Shown piece by piece: positions 1 to 7,640 of a DNA stretch of 9,578 bases (its first letter is position 1; each line of letters starts with the position of its first letter). The notes under the pieces are model-generated. The model was given only the letters and a program-made list of their open reading frames with translations. It did no database searches and was not told where the DNA came from. The position numbers were made by a program, and so were the translations under genes. Origin of the DNA: an uncultured Treponema sp. (lineage in GTDB: Bacteria > Spirochaetota > Spirochaetia > Treponematales > Treponemataceae). Location: contig CALAUH010000051.1 in NCBI GenBank assembly GCA_937892225.1, positions 1-9,578 on the forward strand, given 5' to 3'.

Positions 1-102
1 CTCCACCATTCTAATCCAATGGGTTTGCAAAATAAAGGCGGATATGAAATAATGTGCTGAAAAGCAGCTGTGAAAAAGGTCTCAAGGCAAGGAGGCAAGA
101 CG
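1..102. other. Upstream flank of the GC-richer segment, no identifiable gene
   Basis: This stretch is part of the GC-richer block at the left end. On the plus strand one frame is open from base 1 to a TGA at 58-60 (19 codons) and another from base 2 to a TAA at 50-52. Either could be the C-terminal tail of a gene lying outside the window, but neither is recognisable. Only the Shine-Dalgarno sequence near its right end has a clear role. Confidence 0.4.
89..95 (+). promoter_or_regulatory. Strong Shine-Dalgarno that decides the GTG start at 103
   Basis: AAGGAGG lies seven bases ahead of a GTG at 103-105. The frame also stays open from an earlier GTG at 70, but that codon has no comparable ribosome binding site, so 103 is the better start. 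Confidence 0.7.
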
Positions 103-534
103 GTGGGCACGATAAAAAAGACTTCGAATAAAGGGAGAATAAAAAAAAGAGACAGATCGATACTGCCCTGGTTTGCAGCTGCCCTGGCCATACTGCTTGC
201 ATTCTTCATTATCCTTGGCGTAGGCATCGTCAACAACGCGAAGTTCAGGAATTTCAAGGATAGCCTGCAGGCAGACGTGAATTACGTCATAAACGGCGGC
301 TCATTTGAACTTGTGATGAGCGGCAAAATAACAGAAGCCGGCAGCAGTACTCCGGATGCCATCCTATATGCGCTTTCCGAAGCCGGCCCCGGTAAACCTT
401 TCAAAGGCGGCACCCTGCACACAGATGCAGTACCCGGTTCCATCAATGATATGAGCATTACTTTCGGCAACGGAAACATTCTGTATATTATCAGAAAGTT
501 GCATCACAGTTACGGGAAAATCATATTAATGTAG
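103..534 (+). CDS. Membrane-anchored hypothetical protein, truncated and fused to out-of-frame hisS sequence
   Basis: I do not recognise this protein. From the GTG at 103 it would have a Lys/Arg-rich N-terminus (residues about 5-18), one hydrophobic segment (about 20-43) and then a polar region rich in Gly, Ser and Asp, which suggests a single-pass protein with its C-terminal part outside the membrane. Codon use is rich in GCC, GGC and CTG, quite unlike the A/T-ending codons of every other gene here. Native coding probably ends near base 480. From about 483 the bases encode the hisS anticodon-binding domain in another frame, so the last 15-18 residues up to the TAG at 532-534 are probably an artefact of the join. 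The true C-terminus is missing. The upstream piece may come from a different genome (chimeric contig) or a recent rearrangement. Function unknown. Confidence 0.5.
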   Translation: MGTIKKTSNKGRIKKRDRSILPWFAAALAILLAFFIILGVGIVNNAKFRNFKDSLQADVNYVINGGSFELVMSGKITEAGSSTPDAILYALSEAGPGKPFKGGTLHTDAVPGSINDMSITFGNGNILYIIRKLHHSYGKIILM

Positions 535-719
535 AAGTTTTTCCAGATGCAAAAAAGATGAATCAGCAGTATAATTTAACTGAAGCTAAAACAATTCCTT
601 GGGGAATTTTAATTTCAGAACAGGATGTAAAAGATAATACATTTACATTAAAAAATCTTTCAACAAGAGAAATGTTTGCATCTTGTACAATAGAAAAAGC
701 AGTTGAATTAATTAAATAA
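483..719 (+). CDS. hisS: Histidyl-tRNA synthetase, C-terminal fragment (5' end missing)
   Basis: Read in the frame ending at the TAA at 717-719, this stretch gives about 78 residues that match the HGTP_anticodon domain at the C-terminus of class II histidyl-tRNA synthetase. The visible landmarks are a LR-x3-INVEVFPD strand-turn, a KKMNQQYNLTEA helix (the family has K-x-L-x-x-A-[DE] type sequence here), IPWGILISEQD (the family's 'G-I-P-x-x-V-I-x-G-x-x-E' strand) and a TLKNLSTREMF segment. The enzyme charges tRNA-His in the cytosol. The catalytic core with class II motifs 1-3 is absent: going upstream, homology stops at about 480, where base composition also changes. The low G+C matches the genes to the right, so this is the native left edge of the treponemal part. 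The next gene begins 13 bases after the stop and may be cotranscribed. A complete copy of this essential gene must exist elsewhere, or the contig is misjoined. Confidence 0.8.
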   Translation, partial: VYYQKVASQLRENHINVEVFPDAKKMNQQYNLTEAKTIPWGILISEQDVKDNTFTLKNLSTREMFASCTIEKAVELIK

Positions 720-732
720 TTTTGGAGATAAA

Positions 733-2028
733 ATGAAAAAACTTCTGATTTTAATTTCATTGTTAATTAGTTTATCTTTTAATTTATTTGCAGCTCATTC
801 TTTATATCAGGAATTAAAAGTTTCGCCAGAAAATCTAGAATCAACTTTGAGTTCCTTAATGCCTGGTTTAGATTATTCTATTATTTTTGAAGATGATTTT
901 GATTTTTCAAAAGTTGATCAGGAATATTTTAAAACTGGAATGATAGAACAGATTCATTATTTATTTGATAATGACAGTGATATTAAATTTTCAGGATGTT
1001 TCGAATATATCTACTTTGATGGAACACAGACTCCAGAAGTTTTTTATGATATACGTGAACAGTTAAATGACGGTAAGAATAAATACTTTTGTGTAGATAT
1101 AAGTGCATCTCATTATTCAAAAGATTTTAATTTTTTACCAGATAATTGTTTTGCAAATCATGAAAATTTATACTGGGTTTACTTTGGAAGTTTTTTAGAT
1201 GAAAGCATTTCTAACGGTGTTTGTAAAAACTGTAAAAATCTTGAAAGTATATTTTTATGGGATTTTAAGAACATTGGTAAAGATACATTCCGTGGATGCA
1301 AAAAAGACTGCAAGGTTGTAGATGAAAAAGGTTATTCACAGGATTTATCAACTTTTGTAAAGAAAAATTCTGTTAAGAATAAAGCAAAACCTGCTTGGGA
1401 TTATTTGAACTTTGAAACAGATTCAGAAATTAATTATCTTTCAGATGAAAATATTGATAATTCTGTAGAATGGATAATTGACGGTGATTATCTTGAAAAT
1501 CCAGAAGAACAGACAGGTACAGAAAATCTTCAAAATCCAGATGATATTTCTGATGAACAGGCCATGGATATTATTTTGAATATAGTAAATGAATATATTC
1601 AGGATATTAAATGGAGTGAATTCGGAGAATATATTTTTGTAAATAAAGAAAATGCCAAATCACTAGATAAGAAAAATCCAAAAACTAAAATGGATACTAT
1701 TAAGGCATTTTTAGCTGCATCAATCTTAAAATCAGAAAATTATACTAAATTAAGAAGCCCAAATACTAATAATAATGATTTTGAAGATTCTGTATATCCG
1801 GATTATAATTTAAATACATTCCCAGATTCAATTAATTTTTATATTTTCCAGGAAGAATTGGATAATAATACAAATATGGTAGGCTTTGAATATTATGATG
1901 GAGACAAAATCATAAAGGATATGCTTGCTATACAGGTAGAAGAAATAGAAAATAAATTTTATATTTCTTATGTTTTTGATGGTCTTTTAACGACTTTTGT
2001 TTTACAATCTATATTTGGAGAACAATGA
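733..2028 (+). CDS. Secreted protein with BspA/TpLRR-like leucine-rich repeats
   Basis: This 431-residue protein begins with a clear signal peptide: two Lys after Met, a hydrophobic core over residues 4-18 and a likely cleavage near A20/A21. There is no lipobox Cys, so it is probably periplasmic or exported rather than a lipoprotein. Residues about 118-191 carry degenerate LRR_5-type repeats as found in treponemal BspA-like proteins, with units resembling 'LP-x-x-x-F-x-x-x-x-x-L' and 'IGKDTFRGC'. A low-complexity acidic linker follows (about 225-275), then a C-terminal region of about 150 residues that I cannot assign. The start is supported by GGAG at 724-727, five bases before the ATG. Its stop overlaps the start of the FIST gene by four bases (ATGA), so the two are translationally coupled. 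Such repeats usually mediate protein binding; the ligand is unknown. The coupling to a cytoplasmic sensor suggests a shared signalling role, which is inference. Confidence 0.85.
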   Translation: MKKLLILISLLISLSFNLFAAHSLYQELKVSPENLESTLSSLMPGLDYSIIFEDDFDFSKVDQEYFKTGMIEQIHYLFDNDSDIKFSGCFEYIYFDGTQTPEVFYDIREQLNDGKNKYFCVDISASHYSKDFNFLPDNCFANHENLYWVYFGSFLDESISNGVCKNCKNLESIFLWDFKNIGKDTFRGCKKDCKVVDEKGYSQDLSTFVKKNSVKNKAKPAWDYLNFETDSEINYLSDENIDNSVEWIIDGDYLENPEEQTGTENLQNPDDISDEQAMDIILNIVNEYIQDIKWSEFGEYIFVNKENAKSLDKKNPKTKMDTIKAFLAASILKSENYTKLRSPNTNNNDFEDSVYPDYNLNTFPDSINFYIFQEELDNNTNMVGFEYYDGDKIIKDMLAIQVEEIENKFYISYVFDGLLTTFVLQSIFGEQ

Positions 2029-3146
2029 ATAGAACGTTAGTTGCATTTTCAAGTAAGAAAAATTATAAAGACGCTTTTAAAGATGTTTGTGAACAGATTG
2101 ATAATGAAGGAGTTTCTCCTAAATTAATCATATTTACATCAGATGTAGAAACTTTCTGGTATCACGCTGAAAATTTAAAAAAACATTATCCAGAAGCAAC
2201 ATCGATTGGTTCAACAAGTTATTTAAAATTAACTAATAAATGTTGTTTGAAAAAAGGATTTTGTGCATTTGTAATTTTTTCTGGAATTGAATGTGTAGCT
2301 GGCTGCCTTTTTGAAGTAGATCGTCATCCATCAAATTATATAAGACATGCAAGAGAAGCTGTTGCATCATTATCTGTATGTTCAAATACATGCTGTCTTG
2401 AATTTACAACTGCTTTTTCTAAAGGTGAAGAATTAGTATTAGATACATTAACAGAAGCTTTTAAAGGAATGGATATTCCGATTTTTGGTGGAACTTCCGG
2501 TAATACAGAAGATGATGAAGATGATAAAACAATTGTTGGATTAAATGGAGAAATCTATAAAAATACCTGTGTTTTTGTTTTAATTCATAATCTGAATGGA
2601 CGCATCTGTTTATATAAAGAAAATATTTTTAAGCCAAAAAATGAATTGTTTATTGCTACCGATGTTGATTGTGAAAATCGAACTGTTTATGAATATAATA
2701 ATAAACCTGCGGCTCAGGCAATGGCAGAAGCATTAGGTGTTAATGTAGATAAATTATCATCAGTTATTAATAACCAGCCGATTACAAGAGTCATTGGAAA
2801 CGAATATTTTAATACAGAAGTTGATAAAGTAAATCCAGATAATTCTATTTCTTACTATTCTCAGATTTATAATCAAACTAAAATTGCTTTAATGGAGCAA
2901 AGAGATATAGAACAAGTATGGAATGAAACTATTGAAAAAACTAAATCACAGGTTTCTAATCCATCGTTTGTAATAGCAATTGATTGTATTAATAGAATTA
3001 AACTGTTAGAAAAAGAAGATAAAATTGAGCAGTATAAAGACTTTTTGACTAAAAATTATAATAATTTTATTTGTCTTTCAGGTTATGGAGAACAGTTAAA
3101 TTATATGCAGTTAAATATGTCTTTTATTCTTGCAATATTTGAATAA
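2025..3146 (+). CDS. FIST-domain (FIST_N + FIST_C) sensory protein
   Basis: This 373-residue protein has no signal peptide or membrane segment and is predicted to be cytoplasmic. It matches the FIST family of signal-input proteins. The N-terminal FIST domain (about 1-190) shows the typical IPIFGGTSGN turn at 151-160 followed by an acidic stretch and a 'NGEIYKNTCVFVLI' strand. The FIST_C part (about 225-370) ends with the characteristic 'SGYGEQ' and a final hydrophobic strand. FIST domains are thought to bind small ligands such as amino acids and often sit beside histidine kinases, chemoreceptors, GGDEF/EAL proteins or Fe-only hydrogenase-like sensors; the ligand here cannot be read from sequence. 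It is rich in Cys in the N-terminal half (C73, C74, C80, C90, C94, C119, C123, C124), which leaves room for a redox or metal role, unproven. GGAG at 2017-2020 precedes the ATG. Its stop is 24 bases before the hydrogenase-like gene, which it probably serves as partner. Confidence 0.88.
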   Translation: MNRTLVAFSSKKNYKDAFKDVCEQIDNEGVSPKLIIFTSDVETFWYHAENLKKHYPEATSIGSTSYLKLTNKCCLKKGFCAFVIFSGIECVAGCLFEVDRHPSNYIRHAREAVASLSVCSNTCCLEFTTAFSKGEELVLDTLTEAFKGMDIPIFGGTSGNTEDDEDDKTIVGLNGEIYKNTCVFVLIHNLNGRICLYKENIFKPKNELFIATDVDCENRTVYEYNNKPAAQAMAEALGVNVDKLSSVINNQPITRVIGNEYFNTEVDKVNPDNSISYYSQIYNQTKIALMEQRDIEQVWNETIEKTKSQVSNPSFVIAIDCINRIKLLEKEDKIEQYKDFLTKNYNNFICLSGYGEQLNYMQLNMSFILAIFE

Positions 3147-3170
3147 CGTAATACAATATTAATATAAATT

Positions 3171-6100
3171 ATGGCTAGATTTAATAATGGTTTAATCTAT
3201 ACTGATTCAAACTGTATAGCATGTAATAAATGTATTTCTCTTTGTAATATACTTAGTGCAAATATTTCTGTCGTAAAAGATGGAAAAACTTTTGTGCAGG
3301 TAGATGCATATAAATGTAATCATTGTGGTAAGTGTATAAGTTCTTGTACTCATAATGCCAGACATTTTTCAGATGATGCAGATGAATTTTTTATTGCCTT
3401 GGAAAGAGGGGAACCTATATCTGCAGTCGTTTCACCATCATTTTATATGGTATATGGTGATAAAGCTCCTAAAATCTTGGGTTATTTAAAATCACTTGGA
3501 TTACAAAAAATTTATATGGCATCTTATGGTGCAGAAATTGCTTTATGGGCAACTATGAAATATATTGAAAATTCACAGAATCTTCCTTCTAGTGAACGTG
3601 CTTTTATTTCACCGAATTGTCCGGCTTTAGTAAACAGTATTGAATTATATTATCCTTTTTTAAGAAAAAAATTAATTCCTGTACAATCATCAAATATGTG
3701 TACAGCAATTTATGCTAGAAATTATTTAAAAGATAAAAATAAATTTGTTTATATTGGACCTTGTATCGCATCGAAAGATGAATTTTTATCAGAATCTACT
3801 TTTGGTATTATTGATTATAATCTTACTTTTGAACATATGATGAATTATATTGATAGAACAAATAATTCATATGAAAGATTTGAAGGATATTATGCAAAAC
3901 CAGATTTAGAATCTGCCGGAGTAGGTGCTTTTACAGTTATTTCTGGTTCCTATAGAGAATTATTGCATTATCTGTTACCGTTTAATACTTATATTCAGGA
4001 ACTTACAGGTTTATCTCCAAATACATTCCAGATGCTTAGTCTTTCTGTAAATGATAAATATATGGATGATCAGCCGGTTTTCTCTGAAGTTACAGCATGT
4101 GTAAATGGATGTTATGAATGTGCAGGTGTAGATAAGCGATATTATAATCCAGCTCAGATTGTTTCAAATCTTAATAAATTACATAGAGAAACAAAATCAA
4201 TTTTTGCAGATTCAGCTGATTATAAAGAAAATCAACAGAAATTAAATAATTTATTTAAAGACCTTGATGAAAATGATTTTAAGCGTTCATATAAAAACAG
4301 ATATAAACAGCCTTGTTTAATTCCTGAAAATGTTTTAAATGAAATTTTTGATGGAATGCTTAAATTTACAGAAAGCAAAAGAAATATAAATTGTGGTTCC
4401 TGCGGATATAAGAGTTGTAAAGAAATGGCAACAAGTATAGCTTATGGCTATAACATGAAAGATAATTGTATCCACTATATGCAGGACGAAATGCAGAATC
4501 GTTTAAGAATAGATAAGCTTACTGGTGTACCAAATAGACCTTATTTTTTACAACAGGCAGAAGAATTATTTGCAAAACATCCTGATACATCATATCTTTT
4601 ATGTTCTGGTGATATTAATAGATTTAAAATTGTAAACGATTTGTATGGATCAACAATGGGCGATACTGTTTTATCTTATGTTGCAAAACAATTGAGACAA
4701 CTTGTTGAACCAGATGGAATTTGTGGAAGATTAGGTGGCGGTGGTTTTACTTTATTTTTAGAAAATACACCAGAAAATCTTCAGAAAATAAGAAGCTGTA
4801 AATTCTTTGACTGTTCATCTTTAGGAATGAAAATCCCTGTTACAATGAGATTTGGTATTACTTATTCTTTAAGTCCAGATGAAGATTTAATGTATTTATT
4901 AAATTGTGCAACATTATGTATGGATAAACAAAGATCTTCCATTCAAAATACATACACAATATTTACAAAAGAATTTAGAGAAAAAATGCATCAGGAAGCA
5001 ACTATAACTTCTCAAATGCAGAATGCTCTTGATAATGATGAATTTACTCTTTATTATCAGCCACAATATAATGCTTCTAATGATACACTCGTAGGAGCAG
5101 AAGCTCTTTGTAGATGGAGAAAATCTGACGGTACAATTTTATTACCATCTGTATTTATTCCGGTTGCAGAAAAAAATGGATTTATCCGTGTATTAGATAA
5201 AATCATATGGCAGAAAGCTTTCTCTGATGTAAAACACTGGTTGGACAGCGGTATAAAGCCAGTTCCAATTTCAGTAAATATTTCTCGTGTAAGTCTTGAA
5301 TCAGATGCTTTAATATATGCAATTAAACGTTTAGGTGATGAATATAAAGTTTCACCAGAGTATATCCATTTTGAAATTACAGAAAGTGCATATATGAGTG
5401 AACAGTCAGGTTTAATTGATAGAATTAATAAATTAAAAGAACTTGGCTATCTTATTGCAATGGATGATTTTGGTAGCGGTTATTCTTCTTTGAATACTCT
5501 TAAAGATTTACCAATTGATATTCTTAAATTAGACATGGGATTTATTCGTGATGAAACAAACATGGATAAAGGCGGAAATATTATTACATCAATTGTAAGA
5601 ATGGCTCATAGCCTTGATTTACTAACTGTAGCCGAAGGTGTTGAAACTAAAGAAAAAGTAACTTTCTTAAAAAGCATCGGTTGTGATATATTCCAGGGAT
5701 TTGTTTTTTCAAGACCTATTAATGAAAAACAATTCATAAGTCTCATGCAGTCAAGTGAAATTTCTACATTAAACAAAAAACGTAATAATACAACTTCTTT
5801 TGATTTAAATAACTTTTTTAATCCTGATTCAAATGAAAGTAAAATGTTTGAAGAGCTTACCGGACCTGCAGCGATTTTAAGTTTCAATGAACAAAATGAT
5901 GATATTGAATTAATCAGATATAATCAGAAATGTTTAAAATTATTTGGTCTTGAAGGAACTGATAATAAAAATGTTAGAAAACATTTACAGAACTTCCTGA
6001 AAAAAGATAAAGATAATGTTTATATCAGCTGTTTAAGAATTGCATCAGTATCTGGAAATGAAGAAGTTTGTGTAACACAGAATAAGAATTTTATAACAAA

Positions 6101-6218
6101 AAAATCTTTATGGGTAAAATCAAATATCTGGAAAATTGGAGAAAATGATTCTAATTATATTATTTATGTATTACTTTCAGATATAACAGAAGAAAAAAAT
6201 AATAAAAAGAATTTATAA
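3171..6218 (+). CDS. Sensory [FeFe]-hydrogenase-like / degenerate GGDEF / EAL / PAS fusion: predicted c-di-GMP phosphodiesterase
   Basis: 1015 residues, predicted cytoplasmic. Domains in order: 2x[4Fe-4S] ferredoxin (C15/C18/C21/C25 and C49/C52/C55/C59); [FeFe]-hydrogenase H-cluster domain (about 84-335) with ligand cysteines C150 (SPNCP), C198 (GPCIASKDE), C310 and C314 (TACVNGC); a further Fe-S domain with C408/C411/C416/C433; GGDEF (about 445-600) whose signature is GGGGF at 522-526; EAL (about 612-862) with E644-A-L, N703, E735, D765-D766, K786, E822 and Q842; and a C-terminal PAS-like domain (about 888-1008) closing with DITEEK. The EAL part should hydrolyse c-di-GMP; the GGDEF half should not synthesise it but may bind GTP. 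The H-cluster half resembles group C sensory hydrogenases rather than metabolic ones, so H2 or redox state is the likely input (inference). No good Shine-Dalgarno precedes the ATG at 3171, but the first Fe-S cysteine at residue 15 argues against a later start. Last gene of the cluster, followed by a terminator. Confidence 0.9.
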   Translation: MARFNNGLIYTDSNCIACNKCISLCNILSANISVVKDGKTFVQVDAYKCNHCGKCISSCTHNARHFSDDADEFFIALERGEPISAVVSPSFYMVYGDKAPKILGYLKSLGLQKIYMASYGAEIALWATMKYIENSQNLPSSERAFISPNCPALVNSIELYYPFLRKKLIPVQSSNMCTAIYARNYLKDKNKFVYIGPCIASKDEFLSESTFGIIDYNLTFEHMMNYIDRTNNSYERFEGYYAKPDLESAGVGAFTVISGSYRELLHYLLPFNTYIQELTGLSPNTFQMLSLSVNDKYMDDQPVFSEVTACVNGCYECAGVDKRYYNPAQIVSNLNKLHRETKSIFADSADYKENQQKLNNLFKDLDENDFKRSYKNRYKQPCLIPENVLNEIFDGMLKFTESKRNINCGSCGYKSCKEMATSIAYGYNMKDNCIHYMQDEMQNRLRIDKLTGVPNRPYFLQQAEELFAKHPDTSYLLCSGDINRFKIVNDLYGSTMGDTVLSYVAKQLRQLVEPDGICGRLGGGGFTLFLENTPENLQKIRSCKFFDCSSLGMKIPVTMRFGITYSLSPDEDLMYLLNCATLCMDKQRSSIQNTYTIFTKEFREKMHQEATITSQMQNALDNDEFTLYYQPQYNASNDTLVGAEALCRWRKSDGTILLPSVFIPVAEKNGFIRVLDKIIWQKAFSDVKHWLDSGIKPVPISVNISRVSLESDALIYAIKRLGDEYKVSPEYIHFEITESAYMSEQSGLIDRINKLKELGYLIAMDDFGSGYSSLNTLKDLPIDILKLDMGFIRDETNMDKGGNIITSIVRMAHSLDLLTVAEGVETKEKVTFLKSIGCDIFQGFVFSRPINEKQFISLMQSSEISTLNKKRNNTTSFDLNNFFNPDSNESKMFEELTGPAAILSFNEQNDDIELIRYNQKCLKLFGLEGTDNKNVRKHLQNFLKKDKDNVYISCLRIASVSGNEEVCVTQNKNFITKKSLWVKSNIWKIGENDSNYIIYVLLSDITEEKNNKKNL

Positions 6219-6236
6219 TCAATTTTATTTAAATAA

Positions 6237-6279
6237 AAAAAAGCGGATTGTCCAATTAATTTGAACAATCCGCTTTTTT
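6237..6279. terminator. Bidirectional Rho-independent terminator between convergent genes
   Basis: The arms 6237-6255 and 6261-6279 pair over 19 positions with one C/A mismatch (6252 with 6264) around a five-base loop TTAAT. The GC-containing core is AGCGGATTGT with its complement. A runs on the left and T runs on the right make it work in both directions: it ends the plus-strand signalling cluster and the minus-strand transporter gene. Confidence 0.9.
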
Positions 6280-6293
6280 ATTCGAATATATTT

Positions 6294-7601
6294 TTATTTA
6301 TTCTTTTTCATTGGTTTAACAAGGAAACAGCATAAACACATAGCAACTGCATATAAAATAGTTGTTACGATTAATACATTCTGATATCCGACTGGATTAG
6401 CTTTTACACCGGCAATTTCAATAAATTCTCCAGAATGATTTACAATAAATGAAGCCATCTGGTTACCAGTAAGTCCTGCAAATGCCCATGCAGAAAGTGT
6501 AATTCCATGGATTGCAGAAATATTTCCCATTCCGTAATGATCAGAGAGAAGTGTAGGAACATTAGAGAATCCGCCACCGTATCCTGCATTTACAATGAAA
6601 ATTAATGTAAGTACGAAAATAATTAATCCAACTTTTCCGTATCCGTTTGCAATACCTTTTGTTAACAAAACGATTAATGTTGAAACAATAGAAAGTGTAA
6701 AGATTAATTTGTAAATTGTATTTCTGTCTTTTAATTTATCTGCCCATGCAGAGAAACCTAAACGTCCGCCTGCATTAAATAAAGCTGAAATTGTAGAAAT
6801 AAGACCTGCATAAGCACCAAGGCCAATGCATTTTACAATCATCTTTTCCTGCGAAATGATTGCAAGACCACAAGTAATGTTGATATAGAACATTAACCAG
6901 ATACCAATGTAAGATGCGATTGGTTCTGTTTTAAGAGTTGCAATAATACCTTCTTCTTTAGATTTTTTCTGAGGTTCAACCCATCCTTCAGGTTTTGCAA
7001 GCATAAAATGACCTAACATCATCATTATAAAATATACAATTGCAAGGATGTAGAACATTTTATAAATACCAGTTGGACCCATGTTATCAAGCATTGACTG
7101 CATGATAGGAGAAGCAATGGCTTTTGCTGCACCAAAACCTGCAACTGCAAGACCTGTTGCTAAACCTTTTTTGTCCTGGAACCAGAGCATTAAAGTTTTT
7201 ACAGGAGAAAGGTAACCTGTTCCAAGTCCAATACCCATAATAAAACCATAACTTACATATATACCAATAAGTGCTAATATACTTGGTTTACCAGCCTGGA
7301 AACATTTTCCACCGTACCAGATGAAAAATCCTGTTCCTGCCATGCCGACAGCAAAAGTAATTGCAGCAATTAAAGAAGATTTGTGAATATTTTTTTCTAC
7401 AAGTCCTCCTAAGAAAGCAGCTGACATACCAAGAAAGAAAATTGCAAAACTGAATGCCCATTCAACTGCACCTTTAGAAAAACCGATGTAGTTAGCAATT
7501 TCCTGGCTGAAAATAGACCAGCAGTATACAGTACCGATACTGCAATGAAGAAGAAGTGCAGGTATAGCGCCTCTAATCCATTTGTTTTGAATGTTTTTCA
7601 T
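6294..7601 (-). CDS. OFA-family (oxalate/formate antiporter-like) MFS transporter
   Basis: This 435-residue inner-membrane protein has about 12 hydrophobic segments and lacks a signal peptide, the usual MFS layout and length. The OFA family is indicated by the stretch after the fourth segment, WFQDKKGLATG (140-150) followed by a Gly/Ala-rich helix, and by the GGRLGFSAWADKLKDR loop (278-293), the MFS motif-A equivalent of the second half. Family members move small mono- or dicarboxylates such as oxalate, formate or pyruvate; the substrate here is not readable. In true OxlT a Lys in segment 11 binds oxalate; the corresponding stretch here reads SAWAFAG (370-376), with Trp where I would place the Lys, so oxalate is not favoured. 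Start: AAGGA (TCCTT on the plus strand at 7612-7616) lies ten bases before the ATG. It has its own predicted promoter and lies 78 bases downstream of the acyltransferase-like gene on the same strand. Confidence 0.88.
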   Translation of the reverse strand: MKNIQNKWIRGAIPALLLHCSIGTVYCWSIFSQEIANYIGFSKGAVEWAFSFAIFFLGMSAAFLGGLVEKNIHKSSLIAAITFAVGMAGTGFFIWYGGKCFQAGKPSILALIGIYVSYGFIMGIGLGTGYLSPVKTLMLWFQDKKGLATGLAVAGFGAAKAIASPIMQSMLDNMGPTGIYKMFYILAIVYFIMMMLGHFMLAKPEGWVEPQKKSKEEGIIATLKTEPIASYIGIWLMFYINITCGLAIISQEKMIVKCIGLGAYAGLISTISALFNAGGRLGFSAWADKLKDRNTIYKLIFTLSIVSTLIVLLTKGIANGYGKVGLIIFVLTLIFIVNAGYGGGFSNVPTLLSDHYGMGNISAIHGITLSAWAFAGLTGNQMASFIVNHSGEFIEIAGVKANPVGYQNVLIVTTILYAVAMCLCCFLVKPMKKNK

Positions 7602-7640
7602 AGAAAATTAATCCTTATAAATTTAATAAATATTTAAACT

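Noticed and set aside
70..102. Earlier in-frame GTG at 70 as start of the membrane-anchored ORF
   Set aside because: The GTG at 103 has AAGGAGG at ideal spacing while the one at 70 has no clear ribosome binding site.
704..732. Possible internal promoter (TTGAAT) at the end of hisS for the LRR gene
   Set aside because: No convincing -10 at the right distance; only the GGAG ribosome binding site is clear.
3147..3170. Possible promoter (TACAAT, TAATAT) between the FIST and hydrogenase-like genes
   Set aside because: Such hexamers are common in DNA this AT-rich, no -35 box is placed well, and the 24-base gap fits an operon.
3171..4175. Reading the H-cluster gene as a metabolic hydrogenase
   Set aside because: The altered L1-L3 surroundings, fusion to GGDEF-EAL and FIST neighbour fit a sensor better; no partner electron-transfer subunits or maturases are nearby.
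5606..5887. 93-codon ORF on the minus strand inside the hydrogenase-EAL gene
   Set aside because: It lies opposite the conserved end of the EAL domain and has no recognisable features; it is a shadow of the real coding strand.
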